Origin: RHKX01 sp963826475 | GTDB lineage: Bacteria; Actinomycetota; Thermoleophilia; Solirubrobacterales; 70-9 | Assembly (NCBI GenBank): GCA_963826475.1 | Contig: CAWGXC010000003.1 | Coordinates: 1,426,001 to 1,490,000 of the forward strand | Reading direction: 5' to 3' | DNA length: 64,000 nt | Shown: in pieces, positions 51,859 to 59,602 of the stretch | How positions within the stretch are numbered: the first letter of the stretch is position 1 | How the letters are laid out: each line of letters opens with the position of its first letter | Notes under the pieces: generated by a model | What the model was told of the DNA's origin: nothing | Seen by the model: the letters and a program-made list of their open reading frames with translations, nothing else | The model's database searches: none | Made by a program: the position numbers and the translations under genes

Positions 51859-52313
51859 TCAGTCGCCCCCGGCCTCGCCGACGCGCCTTTGGGCCTCGCG
51901 ATCGGCCAGCTTCATCAGCACCTCGATGGCGGCGCGGATCGCCGCCGTGACCGCCAGGCCCGTCCCGGGGATAGCCGGATCAACCTCCACCCGATAGGTC
52001 ACCCGCGTCCCGTGTGCCTCGGCCACGTAGGTCTGAGAGCCGACGTAGGTGCGCACTCCCGGGGCGCCCGAGAGGACCTCGAATCGAAAGCGGCTCGGGC
52101 GCTCATGCTCGATGACGCGCTCCCGGATCGTCGGGCCGAACGCACGTGTAGCGCCCGGATCGCGCCCTTGCCGTTGGGGGATGGCTCACCCTCGCGCTCC
52201 AACTCCACCCGGCGAATCGGTGTGTAGTCCGGATAGCGGCGGGCGTCCGTGAAAACGTCGAAGGTGACGTCCGCGGGCGCGTTGATGTGTCGGGAGACGG
52301 TGAGCTCGGCCAT
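51859..52313 (-). pseudogene. SRPBCC (START-like) protein, single-base frameshift near 52141
   Basis: MAELTVSRHINAPADVTFDVFTDARRYPDYTPIRRVELER is a normal N-terminus of polyketide-cyclase/START-like proteins. At 52141-52142 the frame changes: the continuation FGPTIRERVIEHERPSRFRFEVLSG, then RTYVGSQTYVAEAHGTRVTYRVE, is in the next frame. Adding one base restores a 151-residue protein ending GEAGGD at 51859. The family binds hydrophobic ligands. The gene abuts the phosphatase upstream region. Either a sequence error or a recent mutation. Confidence 0.75.
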
Positions 52314-52326
52314 CGCCGCCGGGAGC

Positions 52327-55308
52327 CTAGACGCGGCCGGCGAGGAGCCGCGCGATCGCGGCCTTGCTGAGCGGGCGGTAACCGCCCTTGCGCGGGTCCC
52401 AGTACCAGGAGCGCGGCGGCTTGGTCGGCTCCGGCAGTCCCTCGGCCCGCAGCGGGCCGCTCTGCGGCCGGTACCAGGTCGTCAGCGGGATCTCGTCGAC
52501 GATGCGGATCACGAGCGGGATGCCGGCGTCGCCGAGATCGCTGAGCGCACGCTGCACCTCGGCGATGTCGAGCTCACCGCCGCCGCGAAGCGTCACCGCA
52601 ACGCACGGGATCTGGGACTCGCCATCGCTCGTCGGCACGCCGTAGGCCACCGTCAGGGCGATCGAGCCGACGGCCCCGAGCGCGTCCTGGATCGGCCCCG
52701 ATGGAACGACGCCGCGCGCGGTGCGGATCAACGTCGGGACGTGGTCGACGAGCCAGAAGTCGCCGTCGCCGTCGCGGCGGAAGAGGTCGCCGGTCTCGAG
52801 CCATGCATCCCCCGACTCGAACACACCTCGCAGGACCCCGTCGCCGGCGCCGATCGCGTCGCGGCGGACCCGTGCCAGGAGCATTCCCGTCTCGTGCTTG
52901 GCGAGCGCGATCGCATATCCATCGCTGCCGAGGGTCAAGCGACGCGCCTCCGGGTCGTAGGCGGCGATCCGCACTTCGGCGCTTCCCGGCAGCGGCCGTC
53001 CTTTGCTCCCCGGCTTCGCCCCCGTGACGTTGACCAGCACGGCGTCGCCCTCGGTCGAGGCGTAGAACTCGAGCACTCCGGCGGGAGCGAAGCGCTCGCG
53101 GACGCGGCGCCACAGTCCGCTCGGCATCCCCGAGCCCATGAACAGTCGCACGGGGTGATGGACCTCACCCGGATTGGGCGGCGCCTCGACGATCTCGTCG
53201 AGCATCGCCCACGTATAGGAGACGACCGTCGCGCCATAGCGGCGGACCTCATCCCAGAAGGTCGAGGGGTCGTACTCGGAGGCGACGGCCAACCTGGCGC
53301 CTCCGGCCACCACGCCGCCGACGCTCATCAGCAACGCCGAAGGGTGGTAGACGGGCGAAGCGCTGTAGATCGTGTCGCTGGAGGTCAGCGACGCGGAGGT
53401 GGCAGTGCCGAACGCCGAGAGCGCCCAGCGCCGGTTCGTGATCCGGTTGACGAGCGTGCGCTCGCCGCTGCCGGTGAAGAGGATGAACGCGAGGTCACCT
53501 GCCAGCCCCGGGTTGGGCTTGTGCCAAGCGGGGATCTCAACGGCAGCGGGATCGATCCGCTCCATGTCGATCAGACCGCGGGCGAGGGTCCGCTCCTTGC
53601 CACCGCCGCCCAGGACGTACACCTGCAGGCCGGTCACCTCGTTCGCGGCCTCCGCGTTCTGCGGATCGGCGATGATCCGCGCCGCCCTGCCGAGCTCGGC
53701 CTCGCGGGCGGGGTCGCCATCGGGGCGCATCAGCACGGCGACGGCGCCGAGCCGTGAGAGGGCCGAGACGACCGTCAGCGCGCTCGGGCGCGTCTGCATG
53801 AGGACGCCGACGTGCTCGCCTTGGCGGACGCCGATCTCGATCAGACCGCGGACGACGTTGTCGACCCGCTCCTTGACGGCCTCGTGGGTGTGGGCGCGAT
53901 CCTCGAAGAGGAGGACGACGTCGTCGGGCGCACGATCTGCCTGCTCGTCGAGCAACAGCCCAAGTGAGATCCGGGTCCGTGCGCCGACGCGGCCGAGGCG
54001 ATTGAGCTGATCGAGCTGTCCGGCGGTGTCGCCGACGATCTCGCGCAGCGTCCGGCTGGCGCCGATCGCGGCGCCGACCAGCCCCTGCGCCGCGCCGATG
54101 CCGGCGCCGACCGCAAGCTGCGCGCCCGCCCCGATCCGGTCGAGGCGACCGGCTCCGCCGTCCGCCGGCTCAACGGTCTCCTCGATCCGCACGACGCCAT
54201 CGGGCAGGTCGCCGTCGCCGGCGCGCCATTCGAGCCAGGCGGCGACGGTCGGCCAGGTGACGTCGACGGCCGTCGAGCCGACGACGAGGCCGAAGTGACC
54301 GGCCTTCAGCGAAACCTCGTAGACGTCGGCGCGGGGAGCGGCCCAGCGCGCGGCGCGGACGGATCGCGCGGGGGCGATCTCGTCGTTCTCGCCGACGAAC
54401 GCGAGGATCGGATTGGTCATGTCCGCGAGCGTCACCAGGCGGTCCTCGATCACGAAGCCGCCCGAGACGAGCCGGTTGTGGACGCCGAACTGGCGAATCA
54501 CGTCGGCGAGCACCGGGCCCGGCCACGCGACCCAGCCGTCGGCCTCGAGGAAGCGGCGCTGACGTTCGCGTGGCAGCAGCGCCTCGCGGTCGTGGAGTTG
54601 ACGGACGAAGGCGAGCCGTTGCTGGAACGACTTCGCCGGGTCCATGAGCCGGAAGCCGGTGCGACTCATCCAGGCGGGCACTCCCCGGGTCGCGAAGACG
54701 TGCTCGGCCAGGAAGGCGGCGATGCCGATGGCAGCCTCCTCGGGCAGCCCGAAGCTGAGCGTGCCACGAGTGTCGACGGGGCTTCCGAAGACGACGATCG
54801 AGTCGATTCCCTCAGAGCGCCGGAAGGCGGCCACCTGGTAACAGAACATCCCGCCCTGGGAGTAGCCACCGATGTGGATCTTCTCGCGTCCCGTCTCCTT
54901 GCGAACGCGATCCAGCGCCTCGTCGACCGCGAGCACATGATCGTTGAGCGAGCGCTCGAGTCCCCCCTCCTCCCGCTCGGGCGCGCCGAAGTCGACGACC
55001 CAGGGATCAATCCCGTTGCGGTGGAGGATCTCGACGGCGCTGGTGGACGGCGCCACGTCGTAGATGTCGGCGTCGAGCATCAGCGGCGGGATCAGCAGCA
55101 GCACCGGCCGATCGGTTGCCGCTCCGTTGTCCTTGCCGGGGGCGAAATAGCGACGCAGCCTGTAGACCCGCCGGGTCGAGACGACCTCGAACGGCGAGGG
55201 CTGCTCGTCGGTCTCGAGCCCGCCGAAGCGCGCGACCTCGAGCGCGTTCTGCGCTGCGGCTCCGAGCCTCCCGGCCGGACGCGTGATCAGATCTCCAACG
55301 ATTGACAT
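52327..55308 (-). CDS. PhaC-like alpha/beta hydrolase fused to degenerate AMP-binding domain
   Basis: A 993-residue two-domain protein. Residues 40-370 form an alpha/beta-hydrolase like PHA synthases: GYSQGG with Ser150 (PhaC has Cys), Asp309 (ENDEIAP) and His338 (AGHFG). Residues 455-993 form an acyl-CoA synthetase fold, with ISLGLLLDEQADRAPDDVVLL and LEFYASTEGD as in FadD-type enzymes. Its ATP loop is FTGSGERTLVNR instead of the [ST]SGTTGxPKG consensus and the end reads TTWYRPQSGPLRAEGL with no GK lysine, so adenylation may be lost or changed. ATG at 55308 has GGGGGA upstream. Related fusions occur in mycobacteria; the true reaction is unknown. Confidence 0.85.
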   Translation of the reverse strand: MSIVGDLITRPAGRLGAAAQNALEVARFGGLETDEQPSPFEVVSTRRVYRLRRYFAPGKDNGAATDRPVLLLIPPLMLDADIYDVAPSTSAVEILHRNGIDPWVVDFGAPEREEGGLERSLNDHVLAVDEALDRVRKETGREKIHIGGYSQGGMFCYQVAAFRRSEGIDSIVVFGSPVDTRGTLSFGLPEEAAIGIAAFLAEHVFATRGVPAWMSRTGFRLMDPAKSFQQRLAFVRQLHDREALLPRERQRRFLEADGWVAWPGPVLADVIRQFGVHNRLVSGGFVIEDRLVTLADMTNPILAFVGENDEIAPARSVRAARWAAPRADVYEVSLKAGHFGLVVGSTAVDVTWPTVAAWLEWRAGDGDLPDGVVRIEETVEPADGGAGRLDRIGAGAQLAVGAGIGAAQGLVGAAIGASRTLREIVGDTAGQLDQLNRLGRVGARTRISLGLLLDEQADRAPDDVVLLFEDRAHTHEAVKERVDNVVRGLIEIGVRQGEHVGVLMQTRPSALTVVSALSRLGAVAVLMRPDGDPAREAELGRAARIIADPQNAEAANEVTGLQVYVLGGGGKERTLARGLIDMERIDPAAVEIPAWHKPNPGLAGDLAFILFTGSGERTLVNRITNRRWALSAFGTATSASLTSSDTIYSASPVYHPSALLMSVGGVVAGGARLAVASEYDPSTFWDEVRRYGATVVSYTWAMLDEIVEAPPNPGEVHHPVRLFMGSGMPSGLWRRVRERFAPAGVLEFYASTEGDAVLVNVTGAKPGSKGRPLPGSAEVRIAAYDPEARRLTLGSDGYAIALAKHETGMLLARVRRDAIGAGDGVLRGVFESGDAWLETGDLFRRDGDGDFWLVDHVPTLIRTARGVVPSGPIQDALGAVGSIALTVAYGVPTSDGESQIPCVAVTLRGGGELDIAEVQRALSDLGDAGIPLVIRIVDEIPLTTWYRPQSGPLRAEGLPEPTKPPRSWYWDPRKGGYRPLSKAAIARLLAGRV

Positions 55309-55420
55309 GCGAAATCCCCCGCACCCGCGGGCTTCATGCCTCGCTGCGGAGCGCTCGACTCTACCGCCGCCACCACGAGGCCGAGCCCTGCCGACCGGCG
55401 CCATCCGCGAAACTCGGGTC

Positions 55421-56197
55421 GTGCACGGCGTCATCGAGAGCGAGAGCGCCGCCACCGCCGGCGAGGCTCCGACGAAGCTCGCGGTCATCGCATCCGTTGC
55501 GTGTCTCGTCTCGCTCGCCCTGCTCGCTCTCCTCATCCATCCCCTGCGTCAGGCGATCGGCGACGCGCTCAGCGGAGATACGGCCGCCCTTCGCTCGGAC
55601 CTTCAGGGTCTCGGTGCCGGCGGCGTCGCGATGATCTTCGCCCTCGCGCTCGCTCACTCGGTGATCTTCTTCCCCGCCGAGATCCTCAACGCCGCTGCCG
55701 GGTTCGTCTACGGCTTCTGGTGGGGCATGCCGCTGATGATGTCCGCCTGGCTGGCGAGCGGGGTCCTCTGCCACCAGGTCGGCCGCTACGCCGCCCGCCC
55801 CGTCCTGCTGAAGCTGCTGCGCGAGGAGCGCATCGCGCGCTACGAACGCGCCGTCGAGCGTGGCGGAGTCACCCTCCTGATCGCGATGCGCCTGGTGCCG
55901 ATCGTGCCCTTCAGCCTGTTCAGCTACGTGGCCGGCTCCGCCCGCGTCCCCCTGACGACCTTCGTCTGGACCACCGTGGTCGGCTTCATCCCGCTCACGG
56001 GCCTCTTCGTGCTCCTCGGCAGCCGGCTCCAAGACCTATCTCCCGGGGATCCGGTGATCTGGGGCGGAGCGATCGTCCTGATCCTCCTCCTGCTGATCAC
56101 CCGCAGGACGTTGCCGTTGCTTGGCTCCGAACACGAGGCGAGGCTCCACGCCGAGGCGGAGTCGCGGGGCGATCAGCCCGTCGATCCCACCGCTTGA
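55421..56197 (+). CDS. TVP38/TMEM64 (VTT/DedA-like) membrane protein
   Basis: A 258-residue protein with about six membrane segments. HSVIFFPAEILNAAAGFVYGFWWG is the conserved first motif, and the ERGGVTLLIAMRLVPIVPFSLFSYVAGSARV run is the second. The family includes lipid scramblase-like and DedA proteins. GTG at 55421 is preferred to a much longer Pro/Arg-rich frame opening. Divergent from the PhaC-like fusion across 112 bases, and 65 bases upstream of alkB. Confidence 0.88.
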   Translation: MHGVIESESAATAGEAPTKLAVIASVACLVSLALLALLIHPLRQAIGDALSGDTAALRSDLQGLGAGGVAMIFALALAHSVIFFPAEILNAAAGFVYGFWWGMPLMMSAWLASGVLCHQVGRYAARPVLLKLLREERIARYERAVERGGVTLLIAMRLVPIVPFSLFSYVAGSARVPLTTFVWTTVVGFIPLTGLFVLLGSRLQDLSPGDPVIWGGAIVLILLLLITRRTLPLLGSEHEARLHAEAESRGDQPVDPTA

Positions 56198-56225
56198 CAT
56201 TGAGGGGATATATGTAAAGCTGATC

Positions 56226-56246
56226 GACAGATGCACTCAGTCTGTC
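56226..56246. promoter_or_regulatory. Inverted repeat in alkB leader, candidate TetR site
   Basis: GACAGA (56226-56231) and TCTGTC (56241-56246), spacer of nine, 16 bases upstream of the alkB start. The downstream tetR gene of the same cluster is the obvious candidate regulator. Confidence 0.4.
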
Positions 56247-56262
56247 CACTAGCCGAGGGAGC

Positions 56263-57456
56263 ATGATGGAAGCCGCCACCGCCCACGCCGAGCCCGCCGA
56301 GCCGCCCCCTTTCGCCGCCTGGTCCGACCCGAAGCGCTATCTCTGGCTACTCGGCCTGATCGTTCCAACCGTCCCGTTCATCGCCTGGGCGCTCGTCGAA
56401 GCCACCGGCCTCGGCGTCTTCTGGTGGTTCGGACCGGTGTTGATCTTCGGGCTCATCCCGGCGCTGGATTTCCTGATCGGCAAGGACGCGGCCAATCCCC
56501 CCGACTCCGCGCTCAAGTGGCTCGAGCAGGACAAGTACTACCGCTGGTGCACCTACCTGTTCCTGCCGCTGCAGTTCTCCTCGCTCGTCTTCGCCTGCGC
56601 CGAGTGGTCGAGCGGTGGGCTGAGCATCCTCGAGAGCCTCGGCCTCGCCTTCACCGTCGCGATGGTCGGCGGAATCGCGATCAACACGGCCCACGAGCTC
56701 GGCCACAAGCGCAAGAGCGCCGAACGCTGGCTCTCGAAGATCGCCCTCTCCCAGACCGGCTACGGACACTTCTTCATCGAGCACAACCGCGGCCACCACG
56801 TGCGGGTCGCGACGCCCGAGGATCCCGCCAGCTCCCGGCTCGGGGAGAGCTTCTGGGAGTTCCTGCCACGGACCGTTTCCGGCTCGCTCAGGTCCGCGCT
56901 CCACCTCGAGCGAGTCAGGCTCGAGCGCGCCGGCCACAACGGCTTTTGGACGATCAGCAACGACGTCCTCAACGCCTGGGCGATGACCGTGGTGCTGTTC
57001 GCGGGACTCACGATCGGCTTCGGCGTCGAGGTCCTGCCTTGGCTGCTGGTCCAGGCGGTCGTCGGCTTCTCGCTGCTCGAGGTCGTCAACTATCTAGAGC
57101 ACTATGGCCTGCTCAGGCAGCGCGAGGAGGACAGGGACCGCTACGAGCGCTGCCGTCCCGAGCACTCGTGGAACTCGAACAACGTCGCCTCCAACGTCTT
57201 CCTCTACCACCTGCAGAGGCACTCAGATCACCACGCGAATCCGGTGCGGCGCTACCAGGCGCTGAGGCATTACGAGGAGGTGCCGGAGCTGCCCTCGGGC
57301 TACGCGACCATGATCGTGCTCGCCTACATGACGCCGCTGTGGCGGAGGGTGATGGACCCGAAGGTGCTCGCCCACTATGGGGGTGACGTGACCCGGGCGA
57401 ACATCCACCCCAGACGGCGCGAGAAGATCCTGGCCCGCTACGGCGCGACCGCCTAG
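56263..57456 (+). CDS. alkB: Alkane 1-monooxygenase AlkB
   Basis: A 397-residue non-haem diiron membrane hydroxylase that converts medium-chain alkanes to 1-alkanols with O2 and rubredoxin-supplied electrons. Six hydrophobic segments are visible. The histidine boxes are HELGHK (144-148), HNRGHHV (174-179) and LQRHSDHHANP near residue 318; NYLEHYGLLRQ is the AlkB signature. ATGATG start with GAGGGAG upstream. Cytoplasmic-membrane enzyme. Followed by its rubredoxin (12 bases) and a TetR gene in the usual actinobacterial order. Confidence 0.96.
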   Translation: MMEAATAHAEPAEPPPFAAWSDPKRYLWLLGLIVPTVPFIAWALVEATGLGVFWWFGPVLIFGLIPALDFLIGKDAANPPDSALKWLEQDKYYRWCTYLFLPLQFSSLVFACAEWSSGGLSILESLGLAFTVAMVGGIAINTAHELGHKRKSAERWLSKIALSQTGYGHFFIEHNRGHHVRVATPEDPASSRLGESFWEFLPRTVSGSLRSALHLERVRLERAGHNGFWTISNDVLNAWAMTVVLFAGLTIGFGVEVLPWLLVQAVVGFSLLEVVNYLEHYGLLRQREEDRDRYERCRPEHSWNSNNVASNVFLYHLQRHSDHHANPVRRYQALRHYEEVPELPSGYATMIVLAYMTPLWRRVMDPKVLAHYGGDVTRANIHPRRREKILARYGATA

Positions 57457-57468
57457 GAGGGCACGACG

Positions 57469-57642
57469 ATGGCCGCCTGGCTGTGCCCGGTCTGCGAGTA
57501 CGTCTATGACGAGGCGGAGGGCGCTCCGCGGGAGGGGTTTCCCGCCGGCACCCCATGGAGCGACGTGCCCGAGGACTGGACCTGCCCGGATTGCTCCGTC
57601 AGGGAGAAGCCGGACTTCGTCCTGGCCGAGAAAGCCGAGTGA
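57469..57642 (+). CDS. Rubredoxin
   Basis: A 57-residue iron protein, too short for many ORF finders. Cys6-Pro-Val-Cys9 and Cys39-Pro-Asp-Cys42 bind one Fe; the core YDEAEGAPREGFPAGTPW (Pro/Gly-rich) and DVPEDWTCPDC are AlkG-type. It would carry electrons from a rubredoxin reductase to AlkB; no reductase gene is in this cluster. TAGGAGGG gives a strong ribosome site. Its stop overlaps the GTG of the next gene. Confidence 0.96.
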   Translation: MAAWLCPVCEYVYDEAEGAPREGFPAGTPWSDVPEDWTCPDCSVREKPDFVLAEKAE

Positions 57643-58370
57643 CCAGAATGGACGCCATCGCCGCGCCCCGAACCAGCTACGCCCAAGCGAGCAGGATCCT
57701 GCTCCGCGACTCCGTTCTTGACGCGGTCGGCGAGCTCCTCGCCGATGACGCCTGGAGCGACGTGACGATGGCCGAGGTGGCGAGCCGTGCGGGTGTCAGC
57801 AGACAGACCCTCTACAACGCCTTCGGGGGCCGGGAGGAGTTGGCGCAGGCCTACCTGATGCGGGAGGCCGGGCGCTTCCTCGAGGCGATCGAGGAAGCGG
57901 TGGTGGGCAACGCCGACGATCCGAGGCGGGCCCTGATCCAGGCCGCCGAGCTCTTCCTCTCGCTCGTCTCGACCCACCCGATGGTCCGAGCCCTCTCGAG
58001 CCAGGACGGCGAGCAACTGGTCGCGATGGCCACGACTCGCGGCGGCACGTTGCTGACGGCGATGACGGACCGCCTCAGCGAGCTGATCTTGTCGAACTGG
58101 CCCGAGGTGGAGCCGGAGGGAGCGCGACTGCTTTCAGCGACGCTGGTGCGCCTGGCGATCAGTCATGCAGTGCTTCCGACGGGACCACCGAAGCGGACGG
58201 CGGCGGACATCGCGCGGACGCTCGGTCCGTTCATCGATGAGCTGCTACGCGGTGCAGAACTTCCGCGACCTCCCTCGGGCGAGAGAGAAACGGAGAATGA
58301 CCGCCCCGAAGCTCGACCAGCTCAGCGGCCAGGCGACCGGTCGCAACACGGCGGGACCAATCAGGATTGA
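57639..58370 (+). CDS. TetR-family regulator of the alk cluster
   Basis: About 243 residues. The DNA-binding part is VTMAEVASRAGVSRQTLYNAFGGREELAQAY. The GTG at 57639 overlaps the rubredoxin stop; ATG at 57648 is an alternative. Actinobacterial alkB clusters commonly encode such a repressor (AlkX/AlkU type). The last 40 residues (AELPRPPSGERETENDRPE...) are unlike a TetR C-terminus and lie antisense to the convergent hydrolase gene, a 140-base overlap. The natural end was probably near LLRG (about 58255), so the stop may have been lost. Confidence 0.88.
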   Translation: MTRMDAIAAPRTSYAQASRILLRDSVLDAVGELLADDAWSDVTMAEVASRAGVSRQTLYNAFGGREELAQAYLMREAGRFLEAIEEAVVGNADDPRRALIQAAELFLSLVSTHPMVRALSSQDGEQLVAMATTRGGTLLTAMTDRLSELILSNWPEVEPEGARLLSATLVRLAISHAVLPTGPPKRTAADIARTLGPFIDELLRGAELPRPPSGERETENDRPEARPAQRPGDRSQHGGTNQD

Positions 58371-58932
58371 CGAGACGATCCTCGCCGCAGACGACGTAGG
58401 TCCGCGCTACGTCCGGGAGTTCGTCGAGTTGGCACGGGACGGCATAGGGAGTCCTTGCCTGGGGACGAAGCCGCTTGATCGCCGCACCGGCGGCGTCCTC
58501 GTCGCAATCCGCGTAGAGGATCTGGCGAGCTAGGTCGGTGTCGATCCACCTCGCGCTTCCGTTCTCGTCCTCGTCGAGGCCGCCCGCATATTCCGGCAGG
58601 AGCACGCCGGATTCCTGGAGTTGCTCGACCAGGCTGTGCCCCGGGGACGGAACCAGCGCGCATAGAAACACGAGACGCCGAATCGGACGCCGGGCAGCTA
58701 CGAGGGGAATGGTCATCCCCGCCATCGAATGTCCGACGAGGACGACCTCATCGTCCTCGCTGGACAAAGCCTCGACGACGTGGTCGGCGTAGGTCTCAAA
58801 GGTGGCGGCGGGGTCGTCGCTCGGGAGGTCAACGGTGAGCGTGCGATGCCCGAGGGAATCGAGCTCGGGCGCCAGAAGCTCCCAGCACCAGGCTCCGTGC
58901 CAGGCTCCGTGGACGAGCATGAAGGTGCTCAC
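58231..58932 (-). CDS. Alpha/beta hydrolase (EstC-like)
   Basis: A 233-residue esterase-like protein. The oxyanion motif is VHGAWHGAWCWE, the nucleophile Ser69 is in VGHSMAGM, the acid in VCGEDRLVNPDW, and the catalytic His in RGGHSPFLSRP. The layout matches plant/bacterial salicylate- or methyl-ester esterases and EstC. Start ATG at 58932. The conserved His region lies within the 3' overlap with the TetR gene, which shows this frame is the real one there. Confidence 0.9.
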   Translation of the reverse strand: MSTFMLVHGAWHGAWCWELLAPELDSLGHRTLTVDLPSDDPAATFETYADHVVEALSSEDDEVVLVGHSMAGMTIPLVAARRPIRRLVFLCALVPSPGHSLVEQLQESGVLLPEYAGGLDEDENGSARWIDTDLARQILYADCDEDAAGAAIKRLRPQARTPYAVPCQLDELPDVARTYVVCGEDRLVNPDWSRRVATGRLAAELVELRGGHSPFLSRPREVAEVLHRVAAHR

Positions 58933-58980
58933 CTCACCATCCTCTCAATATCGCCTTGGTGTGCGGAGGCTTCCGGTCGC

Positions 58981-59565
58981 TCAGCTCCCGGCCCTGATCG
59001 CCTCAGCCATCGATCGTCGGTCGGCGAGCGGCGGAATGTCGTAGGAGCTCCTGACCTTGAGGTTGCCGGTCGCGTAGAAGGCGAGCTGGTCGGCGAGGAT
59101 CTCAGTATCGAGGTCGCACGGGATCGGGTACCCGGGCTCGGTCTTGAAGCAGTCGCGCCAGTTCGGCGACCGGCGGAAGAGGTCGAAGAACCGCTCGTAG
59201 TCGGCGTCGTCGAACCATTCATTTGCGATCACGTGGCCGAGCTCGTGGAGGGTGAGGTGATCGGCGAAGGCCCCGCCCTTCCGGGCCAGCACGTCCAGGT
59301 CGACGATGTAGCGCTTCTCGCCGCCGCGCTTCCTGGTCGTGACGGAGCTTGCGTTGTACTCGTACGACGCGCGAACCACGACCTGGGGATAGGTCGCGCG
59401 CAGCAGGCGACGGTAGGGCCTCGGTGCATCGCGTACCCGCTCGAGCACGCGCTGCTCGTCCTTTCGGGGGAACTTCTTGAAATCGGGGAGCGGGGGCTTT
59501 GCGATGGCAGCGCTCGGCGCACAGAGCACCACGGATGTGGCCAGCAGGGTGAGGAGCTTGGTCAT
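58981..59565 (-). CDS. Secreted HExxH metalloprotease-like protein
   Basis: A 194-residue exported protein: signal peptide in residues 1-22 (LLTLLATSVVLCAPSAAIA). HELGH at residues 107-111 supplies two zinc His ligands and the catalytic Glu; Glu in DTEILADQLAF about 45 residues later is a plausible third ligand. Two Cys (DCFKT and IPCDL) may form a disulfide. No named family recognised. It follows the convergent hydrolase without an obvious operon. Proteolysis is inferred from the motif. Confidence 0.75.
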   Translation of the reverse strand: MTKLLTLLATSVVLCAPSAAIAKPPLPDFKKFPRKDEQRVLERVRDAPRPYRRLLRATYPQVVVRASYEYNASSVTTRKRGGEKRYIVDLDVLARKGGAFADHLTLHELGHVIANEWFDDADYERFFDLFRRSPNWRDCFKTEPGYPIPCDLDTEILADQLAFYATGNLKVRSSYDIPPLADRRSMAEAIRAGS

Positions 59566-59602
59566 CGCTCGTCTTCATACCGGTTGTGGGGGACGTCCGT
59601 GG

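Noticed and set aside
54295..55305. A 336-codon plus-strand frame inside the fusion gene
   Set aside because: Shadow of the alpha/beta-hydrolase domain with no recognisable feature.
56194..56222. TTGACA followed by TATATG as an alkB promoter
   Set aside because: The spacer is only nine bases; no -10 hexamer lies at 16-18, so I do not list it as a promoter.
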